Assembly (NCBI GenBank): GCA_905214105.1
Contig: CAJMKK010000005.1
Coordinates: 1 to 64,000 of the forward strand
Direction of reading: 5' to 3'
Length of the DNA: 64,000 bases
Source: an uncultured bacterium
Lineage (GTDB): Bacteria > Actinomycetota > Coriobacteriia > Coriobacteriales > Coriobacteriaceae
Made by a program: the position numbers and the translations under genes. Shown piece by piece: positions 44,728 to 53,636 of the stretch. Each line of letters starts with the position of its first letter. The first letter of the stretch is position 1. The notes under the pieces were generated by a model. It saw nothing but the letters and a program-made list of their open reading frames with translations, searched no databases and was not told the origin of the DNA.

Positions 44728-46149
44728 CTACTCTATCAGGTCGTTGTGGCGCTCGATAGCATCCGCTACCGTTCCGCCCTCGTCCACAATAAGCGAACGG
44801 CGCTTGGGTGAGATGATGCGCTGGGCGGGGTACACGCCGCGGTGTCCGCCGGCTAGGTAGCTGATAAAGGCCACGATGACAAAGAACCCGGCGGCCGTGC
44901 CGTGGAACAGGTCGATGGCCATCATGCAGGTGGTGATGGGCACGTTGAGGCCGGCGCAGAACACGCCTAGCATGCCGAGAGCCGCCAGAAAACTGGGGTC
45001 GAGCCCGGTAAGGCAACCGATCCAGCCACCGAGTGCCGCACCGATGCCAAACAGGGGCGTGACCTCGCCGCCTTGGAAACCCGCGCCCAGGGTAAGCGCT
45101 GTGACGACCAACTTGATGACTGCGTCCGCCAGGGTGGTGTTGCCTGCAAATCCAGCGCCCGAAAGCCACGTGGAAAGGCCGGCGTAGTCCCAGGCGTCGA
45201 GGAGGGCATAGGCGGCCAAAACCACGAGTGCGCCTATGAGTGCGCGAACGAGGTAATTGGTGATAAAGCGACCGTACAGGCTCTTGACGGTTCGAACCGA
45301 CCAGGCAAAGAGGCGTGCCGTCAGACCGAAGATAATGGCGCTGATAACAACGATGACAACCGTCCGTGGTGTCATGTTGGGAACGCTGGCGATGACATTC
45401 GCCTCGTACTCGGTTCCCAAGGCAAGCGACGTAAAGTAGCCGGTAAACGAGGCGACCAGGCAGTAGATGCCTGCGGTGTAGTCGATCTTGCCGATAAAGC
45501 ACATCTCCATACCAAAGAAAGCTCCGGCAAGGGGCGAACCGAATACGGCGCCAAAGGCCGACGAGATGCCGGCGAGCATGAGGTCGTGGTGGTCGTGCTT
45601 TTTGAGGTGGGCGAGGCTCGAGATGTTGCTGGCGATGGTGCCACCAATCTGCACCGCAGCTCCCTCGCGACCGGCCGACCCGCCCGTGAGATGCGTGAGC
45701 GTGGAGCAGACGAAGGTGAGGACGGCCATGCGCATATGGATGAGGCGTGTGCCCAGAGCGGAGTCGATGACCAGGTTGTTACCTCGTTTGGCAGCAAGGC
45801 CGTGGTTTTTGTACACCCATGCGGTGGCAACGCCCACAACGGGAAGCAGTGCGTAAATCCATACATGGTGTTCGCGATAGTCGGTCGCGATATTCAGCGA
45901 GGCCAAAAACGCCCAAGCGGCAACGCCCATGGCGAGCGAGACGATGACGACGAGCACGAGCAACTTGGCGCTCGCGAGTAGGTTGCGGGCGTTGCGGCGC
46001 GTGTCGGCAGCCAAGAGATGCTCGGAGCGGGTGAGCTGTTGCCTGCCTGCCATGATGACGTCGTTCAGGGAGAAAAAGCCGCCGTCGTCGAGCGGCTGGG
46101 AATGATCCTGCGCCTCGTTTGCGCTTTCGGGTTTGTCGGTAAAAGCCAT
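44728..46149 (-). CDS. CLC-family anion/proton antiporter, possibly fluoride type
   Basis: The 473-residue membrane protein has the CLC core: GGSAGREGAAVQIGG at 156-170 and GAGFQGGEVTPLFGIGAALGG in the second half. The usual GSGIP filter motif is replaced by GNNL (123-126) and GREGP by GREGA. Both substitutions fall where CLC-F fluoride exporters differ from chloride CLCs. The product could therefore export fluoride. This is an inference from motifs, and a chloride or nitrate role remains possible. About 60 polar residues precede the first helix. No fluoride riboswitch is visible upstream. Confidence 0.85.
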   Translation of the reverse strand: MAFTDKPESANEAQDHSQPLDDGGFFSLNDVIMAGRQQLTRSEHLLAADTRRNARNLLASAKLLVLVVIVSLAMGVAAWAFLASLNIATDYREHHVWIYALLPVVGVATAWVYKNHGLAAKRGNNLVIDSALGTRLIHMRMAVLTFVCSTLTHLTGGSAGREGAAVQIGGTIASNISSLAHLKKHDHHDLMLAGISSAFGAVFGSPLAGAFFGMEMCFIGKIDYTAGIYCLVASFTGYFTSLALGTEYEANVIASVPNMTPRTVVIVVISAIIFGLTARLFAWSVRTVKSLYGRFITNYLVRALIGALVVLAAYALLDAWDYAGLSTWLSGAGFAGNTTLADAVIKLVVTALTLGAGFQGGEVTPLFGIGAALGGWIGCLTGLDPSFLAALGMLGVFCAGLNVPITTCMMAIDLFHGTAAGFFVIVAFISYLAGGHRGVYPAQRIISPKRRSLIVDEGGTVADAIERHNDLIE

Positions 46150-46359
46150 ACGTTCCTCTTTTAGGTTGCAACACGAGCATTATAAAACGCGGTAAACGCG
46201 ACGAGCCGGTGGGTTGGTTTCCATTCTGTTTCGCGGCTTGCGGCCGACAGGTGTATTTGCGGGTACAGGCCAAGTCGCGGTCGCGCGTCAGGGGATTATA
46301 CTGAGACAAGCATAAAGAATCGGCGCTTCTGTTGTGCGCCGTGGCATTAAGAGGTGCAT

Positions 46360-47622
46360 ATGGCAGAGAAACTCATTCTGCTGGAGGACGCGCAGGCGAT
46401 TGTTCTGTCGCACGTTGCTCCGACCGATCTCATCGAGATTCCCGTGTGGCAGGCGGCTGGTTTTCCCTTGGCCGAGGACGCGGTGGCCGATATCGACATC
46501 TCGCCGTTTGCCAACAGCGCTATGGACGGATATGCCGTGCGGTCGGCGGATTTGGCGCAGGCGTTTGGCGAGGCGCCGGTGACGCTCGACGTTATCGGAC
46601 ACGAGGCCGCGGGCCATGTGTTTGAGGGCGCAATCGGCGCGGGCGAGACGGTCCGCATTATGACGGGCGCGCCGGTGCCCGAGGGTGCCGACGCCGTAGT
46701 GAAATACGAGATCGTCGACGTGCTCGATGGCGACGGCAACGAGGGCTCGCGTGTGAGGTTCTCGGCGCCTGCCAAGGTAGGGGAGAACGTTCGCTCTGCC
46801 GCCGAGGAGGCCCATGCCGGCGATGTTGTGATGCACGCCGGCGAGGTTGTGGCTCCGGCGGGCGCGGGTTTGCTGGCAAGCGCCGGATACGCGAGCGTGA
46901 AGGTGCACGCTGCCCCGCGTGTGGGCATCATCTCGCTGGGCACGGAACTGGTCGCACCGAGTAACGTGCCGGCGCGCGGTCAGATTCGCGACTCCAACTC
47001 CTCGGCGCTGATGGCCGAAGCACTCGATGCCGGCGCCGAGCCCGTTTTCTACGGCATTGCACCCGATGATGAGCAGGCGATTGCCGAGCTGGTGCATCGT
47101 GCCGTGCAGGAGTGCGATTTTGTCATTACGAGCGGTGGCGCCTCGGCGGGCGATTACGATTTCGTGACGGCGCTCGTCCGGCGCGAGGGCGAGGTGCTGT
47201 TTGACCGAATCTCGATGCGTCCGGGCAAGGCCATTACGTTTGGCTTGCTCGGGGGTAAGCCCTACCTGGGGCTTTCAGGCAATCCGGCCGCGGCGTATGT
47301 GGGCTTTGAGATGCTCGCCCGCCCGGCGATCCGCAAGATGCGCGGCTTTGCCGAGGGTGCGCGTCCCGTGCAACAGGCGACGCTCACACACGGCGTGAAA
47401 AAGCGACAGCATCGCCGCTTCTTCGATCGCGCCACGGTTTTGCGCGACTCCGAGACCGGTGAGCTGTTGGTGACCGAGGCCAAGTCGCAGAATTCGGCGC
47501 TGCTCGGCACGATGCAGCGGGCCAACTGCCTGCTGCGTATTGACGAAGGACCGTGCGAGCTCAAGGCGGGCGACGTCGTGGATGTCGTGCGTGTCGACCT
47601 GCCTGAGGGCACGGTGCTATAG
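46360..47622 (+). CDS. moeA: Molybdopterin molybdenumtransferase
   Basis: MoeA inserts molybdate into adenylated molybdopterin to give active cofactor. The 420-residue product shows DIDISPFANSAMDGYAVR, the MPT-binding ITSGGASAGDYD loop, RPGKAITFG and LSGNPAAAYVGFE, with a C-terminal domain IV. AAGAGGTG precedes the ATG. It is followed 10 nt later by mog, and by the molybdate uptake operon after that, so the three steps of Mo handling lie together. Confidence 0.95.
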   Translation: MAEKLILLEDAQAIVLSHVAPTDLIEIPVWQAAGFPLAEDAVADIDISPFANSAMDGYAVRSADLAQAFGEAPVTLDVIGHEAAGHVFEGAIGAGETVRIMTGAPVPEGADAVVKYEIVDVLDGDGNEGSRVRFSAPAKVGENVRSAAEEAHAGDVVMHAGEVVAPAGAGLLASAGYASVKVHAAPRVGIISLGTELVAPSNVPARGQIRDSNSSALMAEALDAGAEPVFYGIAPDDEQAIAELVHRAVQECDFVITSGGASAGDYDFVTALVRREGEVLFDRISMRPGKAITFGLLGGKPYLGLSGNPAAAYVGFEMLARPAIRKMRGFAEGARPVQQATLTHGVKKRQHRRFFDRATVLRDSETGELLVTEAKSQNSALLGTMQRANCLLRIDEGPCELKAGDVVDVVRVDLPEGTVL

Positions 47623-47632
47623 GAGGAATACT

Positions 47633-48112
47633 ATGGACTTGAAGATTTCGATCGTGACGTGCTCGGATACGCGCGATCTTACCCAGGACGAGGCTGGAGC
47701 TGCACTCGAGGAGCTTATCGAGGCGCAGGGCTGGACGGTCGCCTCACATGTGGTCGTGCGCGACGACGTCAGCGAAATCGGTGATGCCATTGTGGAAGCC
47801 GCCGATGAGTGCCACGCCAATGTCGTGCTCACCTGCGGCGGCACGGGGCTTTCGATGCGCGATGTGACGCCCGAGGCGACGCGTGCCGTCTGCGACCGCG
47901 ATGTGCCGGGTATTGCCGAGGCAATCCGTGCATACTCCATGACCAAGACGCGCCGCGCCATGCTCTCGCGCGCCGTGTGCATGCAGCGTGGGTATACGCT
48001 TGTCATCAATTTTCCGGGATCTACGAAAGCCGCCCGCGAAAGCTGGGAGGCCGTGAGCGACCAGCTGGAGCATGCGGTCCAAATGACGGCGGGCGGCGGG
48101 CACACCAAATAA
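47633..48112 (+). CDS. mog: Molybdopterin adenylyltransferase (MogA/MoaB family)
   Basis: This 159-residue protein activates molybdopterin by adenylation before MoeA acts. It has IVTCSDTRDLTQDEAG, VLTCGGTGLSMRDVTPEAT (MPT-binding GGTG) and FPGSTKAARESWE. AGGAGG lies 7 nt before the ATG, and the gene is 10 nt from moeA. MogA and MoaB are hard to tell apart by eye, and the length fits either. A clean terminator follows, separating it from modABC. Confidence 0.93.
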   Translation: MDLKISIVTCSDTRDLTQDEAGAALEELIEAQGWTVASHVVVRDDVSEIGDAIVEAADECHANVVLTCGGTGLSMRDVTPEATRAVCDRDVPGIAEAIRAYSMTKTRRAMLSRAVCMQRGYTLVINFPGSTKAARESWEAVSDQLEHAVQMTAGGGHTK

Positions 48113-48125
48113 GCGTGCTACCTGC

Positions 48126-48159
48126 GGCGGAGCAACTTTGCGAGTCGCTCCGCCTTTTT
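48126..48159 (+). terminator. Intrinsic terminator after mog
   Basis: GGCGGAGC (48126-48133) pairs with GCTCCGCC (48147-48154), followed by TTTTT. Confidence 0.88.
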
Positions 48160-48250
48160 ATGCAGCGACAGCGCGGAACGTCCTGAGACTATCGGCGAAA
48201 GAGAATTATCAGACGAGAAATCTTTATCACTGATATTATTCGCGCGGAAG

Positions 48251-48256
48251 TATAAT
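48251..48256 (+). promoter_or_regulatory. Probable -10 box of modABC
   Basis: A perfect TATAAT lies 60 nt before modA. No good -35 is seen at 17 nt. The AT-rich block TTATCACTGATATTATT just upstream (48224-48240) resembles one upstream of the reductase operon at 51850-51870, so an activator may bind here. Confidence 0.5.
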
Positions 48257-48315
48257 CTAATTACAGAATAAAGCTCGCGGCGGGCGCCCGGGCGTAGCCT
48301 TCGAAAGGGTTGAAC

Positions 48316-49188
48316 ATGTTCGATATGGTTTCTCGCCGCGGATTCGTCTCGCTTTCTGCTGTCGTCGCTGCCGGCCTTGGGCTTGCCGGCTGCTCCGGCA
48401 ACAAGGGGCCTGAGCCGGCTGGCTCCGATGCCGGTTCTGCCAAGATTTCGTCCAAGAAGGCTGTCGAGCTTCAGGTCTTCGCTGCCAACTCGCTCGAGAA
48501 GGCCCTGCCCGAGGTTCAGGAGCTCTACACCGACCAGACCGGTATCACCTTTGCCGACACGCAGTTTAAGGGCTCCGGCGACCTCGTCGAGCAGATGCGT
48601 GCCGGCGCCACGGTCGACGTGCTCATCACCGCTTCCAAGGGCACTATGGATGACGCCGAGGCCGTCGAGCTCGTCGATACAGGCACGCGAGAGGACATGT
48701 TTGTCAACGACCTTGTGATCGTTCGCGCCGAGGGCTCCGATACCAAGGTCGAGGCCATCGCGGACGTTGCGAACCTGGATGGCAAAATTGCCATTGGCGA
48801 CGCTAAGACCGTCCCCGCCGGCAAGTACGCCAACCAGGCGCTGGCTTCCGTGGGCCTCTATACCGGCACCGAGGGCGACGACGGCGAGTATGCGCCCGAG
48901 ATCGCCGACAAGGTTGCACTGGCAGACAAAGTTGGTACCGCCGCCGTCTATGTGTCCACAGGCGACTGCGTGGCCGGTTTTGTCTACAGCTCTGACATCT
49001 ACCGCTACGACGGCATCGAGGAGGCCTTCGTGTGCCCCGAGGACTCGCACAAGCCCATCGTGTACCCGGGTGCCGTTGCCGAGAGCTCCGAGCACGCCGA
49101 CGAGGCCAAGGCGTTCATTGACTTCTGTCTGACCAACAAGAAGGCTCAGAAGATTTGGGCTAAGTACGGCTTTGAGCTTTCCGAGTAG
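48316..49188 (+). CDS. modA: Molybdate ABC transporter substrate-binding lipoprotein
   Basis: ModA binds molybdate or tungstate outside the membrane. The 290-residue product begins with an RR-containing signal (VSRRGFVSLSAVVAA) and a lipobox LAGC, so it is lipid-anchored. The mature part has LQVFAANSLEKALPEV, FKGSGDLVEQMRAGATVDVLI and GTAAVYVSTGDC-type segments of the ModA/WtpA fold. Start 48316 has GAAAGG 7 nt upstream. An upstream in-frame TTG at 48310 and the ATG at 48325 are less well spaced. It is followed by modB. Confidence 0.93.
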   Translation: MFDMVSRRGFVSLSAVVAAGLGLAGCSGNKGPEPAGSDAGSAKISSKKAVELQVFAANSLEKALPEVQELYTDQTGITFADTQFKGSGDLVEQMRAGATVDVLITASKGTMDDAEAVELVDTGTREDMFVNDLVIVRAEGSDTKVEAIADVANLDGKIAIGDAKTVPAGKYANQALASVGLYTGTEGDDGEYAPEIADKVALADKVGTAAVYVSTGDCVAGFVYSSDIYRYDGIEEAFVCPEDSHKPIVYPGAVAESSEHADEAKAFIDFCLTNKKAQKIWAKYGFELSE

Positions 49189-49256
49189 TGCGGCTTGGCG
49201 CGATAATTCCATCGTTTTGTGTTTCACTCCGTCCTTGTATTCGCTTGGAGCTTTTC

Positions 49257-50699
49257 GTGCTTAATAGATTCCGCATGCTTGTCGCCTGTGCTTTGACCTT
49301 CGCGCTTTGCTGGATGCCGGGATTTGCGTTTGCTGGGGACGCTGAGGACGGGGCCCAGGTTACTGCGACCGCTCATGGGCTTTCCTATGGGATCGAGGGT
49401 TTTGAGCGGTTGGCCAAGGGGACCGCTCGTGCCATGGAGGGCCAGCCTGAGGGCTACCGGTTTCCCGTTGACGAGGACGTGGACCTTGTAGTGGCGCCTG
49501 CTGCCGATCGCGTTGTGGTGTGGATATCGCCCAAGGCGGTCGAGAAGTTTGGATTGGATCCGCAGGACAACGAGTGCGTATCGGGTCTCAAAGCCCTCGT
49601 CTGTGAGCTCGACAGCGCAAACTGCATGGGAGGTGCGCAGCTAGGGGACGTGGATCTTCCTTGGTATGTCACGGCGAAAACAACGTTTGATGCCGGCGGG
49701 TATACCTATGGTTTTGACGAGCGCGGTGCGGATGGAGACCGCTATGTGGTGATTGCATCAGCCTCGGGTGATGCCAAGGGCGGCGCGCGTTGGCTTGATA
49801 GCGCTCAAATGGTAGAGGCATCGTCTGTCGCGTTGCGGGATGAGCAGGGCCCCTTGACCTCTCTGGCTTCCTTTTTGGGCGACATCGACTATCGCCCGTT
49901 TTGGGTGTCCGTTAAAACGAGCGGTCTTGCCCTGCTGATCTCCTTTGCGCTGGGCCTGTTCGCCGCGTGGAAGACTATGGGTACCTCGAGTCGCATCAAG
50001 GGCCTGCTCGATTCGGTCTTTACGATTCCTATGGTGCTGCCGCCCACGGTCTGCGGCTTTCTGCTCCTCATGCTGTTTGGGCGCTCGACCGGGGTCGGCC
50101 AGTGGCTCATCGCGCATGGCGTCTCGATCGTCTTTACGTGGCCCGCGGCGGTGATATCTGCCGTGGTGGTGTCGTTTCCCCTGGTCTACCGTACGGCGCT
50201 CGGAGCCTTCGAGAGCCTCGACACGCAGATGCTCGATGCGGCGCGCACGCTGGGCTGGTCCGAGCGTTGCATCTTTACCAAGCTTATGATGCCCCTTGGG
50301 TGGTCTTCTATTGCCGCCGGTACGGTCCTCGCCTTCGCTCGCGCGATGGGCGAGTTTGGCTGCACCCTGTTCTTTGCGGGTAACTACGCCGGCATTACGC
50401 AGACCATCCCTATCGCCATCTACTTTGAGTGGATGGGCGGCAACACGTCGGTAGCCCTCTTTTGGGTCGTGGTCGTAATAGCGTTCAGCTTCCTGGTCAT
50501 CCTGTTCATCAACATGTACACGGCGCATTCGCAAAAGTATCGCGAGCGTGGTCTCTCCCGTGCGGAGCGCAAACAGGCCAAGCAGCTGTGTGGCCAGGCC
50601 GATCCGCTCGACCCAGTCGGCGGCGATGCGCTGCGTATCGATCGCGAGGCGTTGGCCGAACTCATGCGCGATGATGTCGCTTTGCAGGGAGGTCGATAG
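49257..50699 (+). CDS. modB: Molybdate ABC transporter permease with an extra N-terminal domain
   Basis: The C-terminal half (about residues 215-445) is a ModB permease with five to six helices and the EAA loop DAARTLGWSERCIFTKLMMP. Before it lies a signal-peptide-like helix (about 1-26, ending GFAFA) and about 190 residues of extracytoplasmic sequence that I do not recognise, with the segment KAVEKFGLDPQDNECV. Normal ModB has about 225 residues, so this protein is twice the usual size. GTG 49257 was chosen for its SD (TTGGAG, 6 nt). The C terminus also has a cytoplasmic extension. Confidence 0.88.
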   Translation: MLNRFRMLVACALTFALCWMPGFAFAGDAEDGAQVTATAHGLSYGIEGFERLAKGTARAMEGQPEGYRFPVDEDVDLVVAPAADRVVVWISPKAVEKFGLDPQDNECVSGLKALVCELDSANCMGGAQLGDVDLPWYVTAKTTFDAGGYTYGFDERGADGDRYVVIASASGDAKGGARWLDSAQMVEASSVALRDEQGPLTSLASFLGDIDYRPFWVSVKTSGLALLISFALGLFAAWKTMGTSSRIKGLLDSVFTIPMVLPPTVCGFLLLMLFGRSTGVGQWLIAHGVSIVFTWPAAVISAVVVSFPLVYRTALGAFESLDTQMLDAARTLGWSERCIFTKLMMPLGWSSIAAGTVLAFARAMGEFGCTLFFAGNYAGITQTIPIAIYFEWMGGNTSVALFWVVVVIAFSFLVILFINMYTAHSQKYRERGLSRAERKQAKQLCGQADPLDPVGGDALRIDREALAELMRDDVALQGGR

Positions 50700-50702
50700 G
50701 CC

Positions 50703-51773
50703 ATGTCGCTCGTTCTGGATATCAAAAAGCGCTATCCCGGGTTTATGCTCGACATACAGCTTGAGGCCGGCGAGGAGCGCGTGGCGCTGCTCGGTGCCTC
50801 AGGTTGCGGCAAGAGCTGTACGCTGCGCTGCATTGCCGGTGTGGAGACGCCCGACGAGGGCAAGATCGTTGTCAACGGCGTTACCTTTTTTGACTCGGCG
50901 GCGGGCATCAACCTGTCGCCCCAGGAGCGCAAATGCGCTCTGCTGTTCCAAAACTATCAGCTGTTTCCTAACATGACAGTGGCCGATAACGTATGCGCCG
51001 GTGTAAAGGACGCGGGTGACGCCGCCGCGCGCAAAAAGCTCGCCGAGCGCTATCTGGGCATTTTCGGTCTGGCCGATTTTGCCGAACGCTATCCCGCGCG
51101 GCTCTCGGGCGGGCAGCAGCAACGTGTGGCGCTTGCTCGCATGGTGGCGGCGCACCCGGGCATCTTTATGTTCGACGAGCCCATGAGCGCACTCGATTCC
51201 TATCTTAAGAGCGCGCTCGAACAGAACATGCTCGACCTGTTCGATGTGTGCAACCGCACCGTGCTCTACGTGAGCCACGACATCGACGAGGCGTGCCGCC
51301 TGTGCCAGCGCATCTGCGTGATGCACGACGGGCATGTTGAGGAGATCGGCTCCGTCGGGGACGTGGTCCGCCGTCCGCAGACGCTGGCGGCGCTGCGCCT
51401 GACGGGCTGCAAGAACACAAGCCGGGCGCGCAAGATCGGCGACGAAGAAGTTGAAGCCCTCGACTGGGGCATGACTTTTAACGTGGGTCGCGAGGTTCCC
51501 GATAATGTGGCGTACCTGGGCATTCGCGCAAGCTACTTCCATGTTGACAATCGCGCTGAGCGGGGTCGCAACAGCTACGACCTGCACGTGGCGCGCGTGA
51601 GCGATTCACGTTTTGAGCGCCTGGTGCTGTTGGATGCGCCGCGCATCGATGCGCCCACGCGTCTGCAGTGGAAGGTCAACAAGGTGGGCATGCCTGTCGA
51701 CGAGCTGCCGCAAGCAGGCGAGACGCTGCGCATGCATTTTGATGCCAGTAGGATCCATTTGGTTTGTCGATAG
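50703..51773 (+). CDS. modC: Molybdate ABC transporter ATP-binding protein
   Basis: ModC powers molybdate import. The 356-residue product has Walker [11 protein letters not shown] near residue 32, [14 protein letters not shown], the signature [13 protein letters not shown], Walker [14 protein letters not shown] and the H-loop YVSHDIDEA. The C-terminal 120 residues form a TOBE-like regulatory region, in which molybdate binding could provide feedback. It starts 3 nt after modB, with AGGGAGG upstream. Confidence 0.93.
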   Translation: MSLVLDIKKRYPGFMLDIQLEAGEERVALLGASGCGKSCTLRCIAGVETPDEGKIVVNGVTFFDSAAGINLSPQERKCALLFQNYQLFPNMTVADNVCAGVKDAGDAAARKKLAERYLGIFGLADFAERYPARLSGGQQQRVALARMVAAHPGIFMFDEPMSALDSYLKSALEQNMLDLFDVCNRTVLYVSHDIDEACRLCQRICVMHDGHVEEIGSVGDVVRRPQTLAALRLTGCKNTSRARKIGDEEVEALDWGMTFNVGREVPDNVAYLGIRASYFHVDNRAERGRNSYDLHVARVSDSRFERLVLLDAPRIDAPTRLQWKVNKVGMPVDELPQAGETLRMHFDASRIHLVCR

Positions 51774-51786
51774 CGCCGGTTAATGC

Positions 51787-51813
51787 CGTCGGGGATATAA
51801 GCCTCGGCGTCTT
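51787..51813 (+). terminator. Probable terminator after modC
   Basis: CGTCGGGG (51787-51794) pairs with CCTCGGCG (51802-51809) with two wobbles, followed by TCTTTG. Modest strength. Confidence 0.5.
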
Positions 51814-51974
51814 TGTCTCGCCGTTCGCCGAATGAGGGATGACAAACTCTTATCAATCAAGATAATTATTTATTAAACGACGGCACACGACGCTGTCGTA
51901 CGAATGTCAACGGTGTTCGCATGGTCGATGACCGTTGATATAGTTGACTTCAACTTGTTAAGGAGGGTGCGCAC

Positions 51975-52043
51975 ATGCCGCAGACGACATACATTCGCCG
52001 CGTTGCCGCGCGTGCCCTATATATCGCTCGGAGCCGCATATGA
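51975..52043 (+). CDS. Leader ORF upstream of the double-cubane reductase operon (22 residues)
   Basis: A 22-codon ORF with the strongest SD in the region (TAAGGAGGG, 7 nt before ATG). The product starts MPQTTYIRRVAARALY and ends ARSRI. Five residues are arginine. Its last codons and stop lie inside the left arm of a 10-bp hairpin, so a ribosome finishing the ORF would open that hairpin. It is followed 159 nt later by the first reductase gene. It looks like a regulatory leader and not a functional protein. Confidence 0.55.
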   Translation: MPQTTYIRRVAARALYIARSRI

Positions 52044-52199
52044 GCAGGTATGTTCACGGCTCCGGGAGAGACGACGCACAACTAAATAGTCAACCGCAAA
52101 GCAGGTTCCCCAAAATTCCGGGTTTGAGCACGGCAGGGCAATCGCCGCCCGTCGTGCACCGATACCGCTGTTATCCGTTTTTGGTTCGAGAGGGGAACC
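52027..52199 (+). promoter_or_regulatory. Structured leader with SD-sequestering pairing
   Basis: Three pairings are visible. CTCGGAGCCG (52027-52036) pairs with 52057-52066. A GCACG/CGTGC plus GGGC/GCCC hairpin spans 52128-52157. GGTTCCCC (52104-52111) is the exact complement of GGGGAACC (52192-52199), which overlaps the SD (GAGAGGGG) of the first reductase gene. A T5 run lies at 52178. The arrangement suggests control of translation, perhaps by a ligand or by translation of the leader ORF. The flanking stretch 51814-51974 is AT-rich with inverted repeats (TCAACGG/CCGTTGA) and probably holds the promoter. Confidence 0.5.
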
Positions 52200-52202
52200 G
52201 TT

Positions 52203-53486
52203 ATGGCTGAAGAATTTGATTTCCATCCGATGTGGGAGAGCCTCGGCATGAATCTTGCCGACCACGACATGCTGCTGGGCGCCGTGGGCCAGATGTACGG
52301 CGATATGTTCTTGACGCAGAACAATCGCCCCAAGTCCACGTCCTACCTGGACTTTGTGGCCACCAACATCCACAGCGGCCGTATTAAGGAGATGCTCGAC
52401 AAGAAGGAGGCCGGCGAGGCCACCAAGATCGTCGGTTCGTTCTGCGTGTACGTGCCCGAGGAGATTGTGCTCGCCTGCGACGGTATTCCCGTGGGCTTGT
52501 GCTCGGGTGCCGATTGGGCAACCGATAAGGTCGAGGAGCATCTGCCGCGCAACACCTGCCCGCTTATCAAGAGCTTTGCCGGCTTTAAACTGGGCGAGGT
52601 CTGCCCCTACATTGAGTCGAGTGACTTGGTGGTAGGTGAGAACACCTGCGATGGCAAGAAGAAAGCCTACGAGTTTTTTGCCACGCAAAAGAACATGTAC
52701 GTCATGGATATTCCCAACGTACACGACGAGTCGACGCTCGTGACCTGGAAGGCCGAGGTCAAGAAGCTCGCCGTCAAGATCGAGGGAGAGTGCGGCGTCA
52801 CGATCACGCCTGAGCGTCTGAAGGCCGCCATCCACGCCGTCAATGAGAAGCGTCGCGCCCTGCAGCGCCTCGCTGCCACGCGCGCTGCCGACCCGGCGCC
52901 CATCAGCGGTCTCGACAGCCTGCTGACCGTGCAGGCAGCCTTTATGGACGACACGCCGCGTCTGACCGGAGCCATTAACGATATGGCGGCCGAGTGCGAG
53001 CAACGTGTCGAGGCCGGCGAGGGTGTGGCGCCCAAGGGGACCAAGCGCATCCTATACACCGGTACGCCCATGGCCGTGCCCAACTGGAAGCTGTTCAACC
53101 TCATCGAGAAGGCCGGCGGCGTCGTGGTGGGCGAGGAGTCCTGCACGGGCTCGCGCTACTACAAGGACCTAGTCGACGAGTCCGGCGAGACGGTCGACGA
53201 GATGCTCGACGCCATCGCCGAGCGCTACTTTAAGATCAACTGCGCCGTCTTTACGCCCAACGACCAGCGTATGAAGGACATTGTCCAGATGGCCAAGGAC
53301 CTGCATGCCGACGGCATCGTTGACGTGGCCCTGCAGTTCTGCACGCTCTATGAGATGGAGTCGTTTGCCGTGGAGAAGGCCGCCGAGGAAGCCGACATTC
53401 CGTTTATGCACATCACGACCGACTACGCCGGTGAGGATGCAGGCCAACTGCAAACCAGGATCGAGGCCTTCTTGGAAACCATTTAG
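52203..53486 (+). CDS. Double-cubane-cluster reductase homologue (HgdB/YjiM family), copy 1
   Basis: The 427-residue protein belongs to the HgdB-like family related to 2-hydroxyacyl-CoA dehydratase subunits and to the double-cubane cluster proteins (DCCP; E. coli YjiM). Candidate cluster cysteines lie in VGSFCVYVPEE, RNTCPLIKS, EVCPYIES, ENTCDGKKK and EESCTGSRYY. Such proteins receive very low-potential electrons from an ATP-driven activator and reduce difficult substrates. The substrate here is unknown. AGAGGGG precedes the ATG, and that SD can be masked by upstream RNA. A structured hairpin follows, then a paralogue. Confidence 0.88.
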   Translation: MAEEFDFHPMWESLGMNLADHDMLLGAVGQMYGDMFLTQNNRPKSTSYLDFVATNIHSGRIKEMLDKKEAGEATKIVGSFCVYVPEEIVLACDGIPVGLCSGADWATDKVEEHLPRNTCPLIKSFAGFKLGEVCPYIESSDLVVGENTCDGKKKAYEFFATQKNMYVMDIPNVHDESTLVTWKAEVKKLAVKIEGECGVTITPERLKAAIHAVNEKRRALQRLAATRAADPAPISGLDSLLTVQAAFMDDTPRLTGAINDMAAECEQRVEAGEGVAPKGTKRILYTGTPMAVPNWKLFNLIEKAGGVVVGEESCTGSRYYKDLVDESGETVDEMLDAIAERYFKINCAVFTPNDQRMKDIVQMAKDLHADGIVDVALQFCTLYEMESFAVEKAAEEADIPFMHITTDYAGEDAGQLQTRIEAFLETI

Positions 53487-53500
53487 GGCTATCCGTCCCG

Positions 53501-53604
53501 GCGGCTTTCCCAGGCACCCGATCTTGCCGTTCAAACCGTCGCTTGCGTGCGAAAGTACGCGGCGCGCCTCTTTCACGGCAACCTCGGGCACCTGGGAAAG
53601 CCGC
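53501..53604. repeat. Structured element R1 after reductase copy 1
   Basis: A 104-nt hairpin. Outer arms GCGGCTTTCCCAGG (53501-53514) and 53591-53604 are perfectly complementary. Then a symmetric CA/CA internal loop, a CCCGA/TCGGG stem, a UC/CC loop, TTGCCGT/ACGGCAA, and an apical GCGTGC-GAAA-GTACGC hairpin with a GNRA loop. It begins 14 nt after the stop. A related element follows the second reductase gene. Confidence 0.85.
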
Positions 53605-53636
53605 TTCCTTGGTTGGTTAAAAGGTTTAGGAGTTAT

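Noticed and set aside
51904..52089. 61-residue ORF overlapping the reductase leader
   Set aside because: No SD at its start. The 22-codon ORF in another frame has a perfect SD and fits the RNA structure better.
53547..53636. Earlier start for reductase copy 2
   Set aside because: The extension runs through the R1 hairpin, has no SD and no similarity. ATG 53637 has AGGAG.
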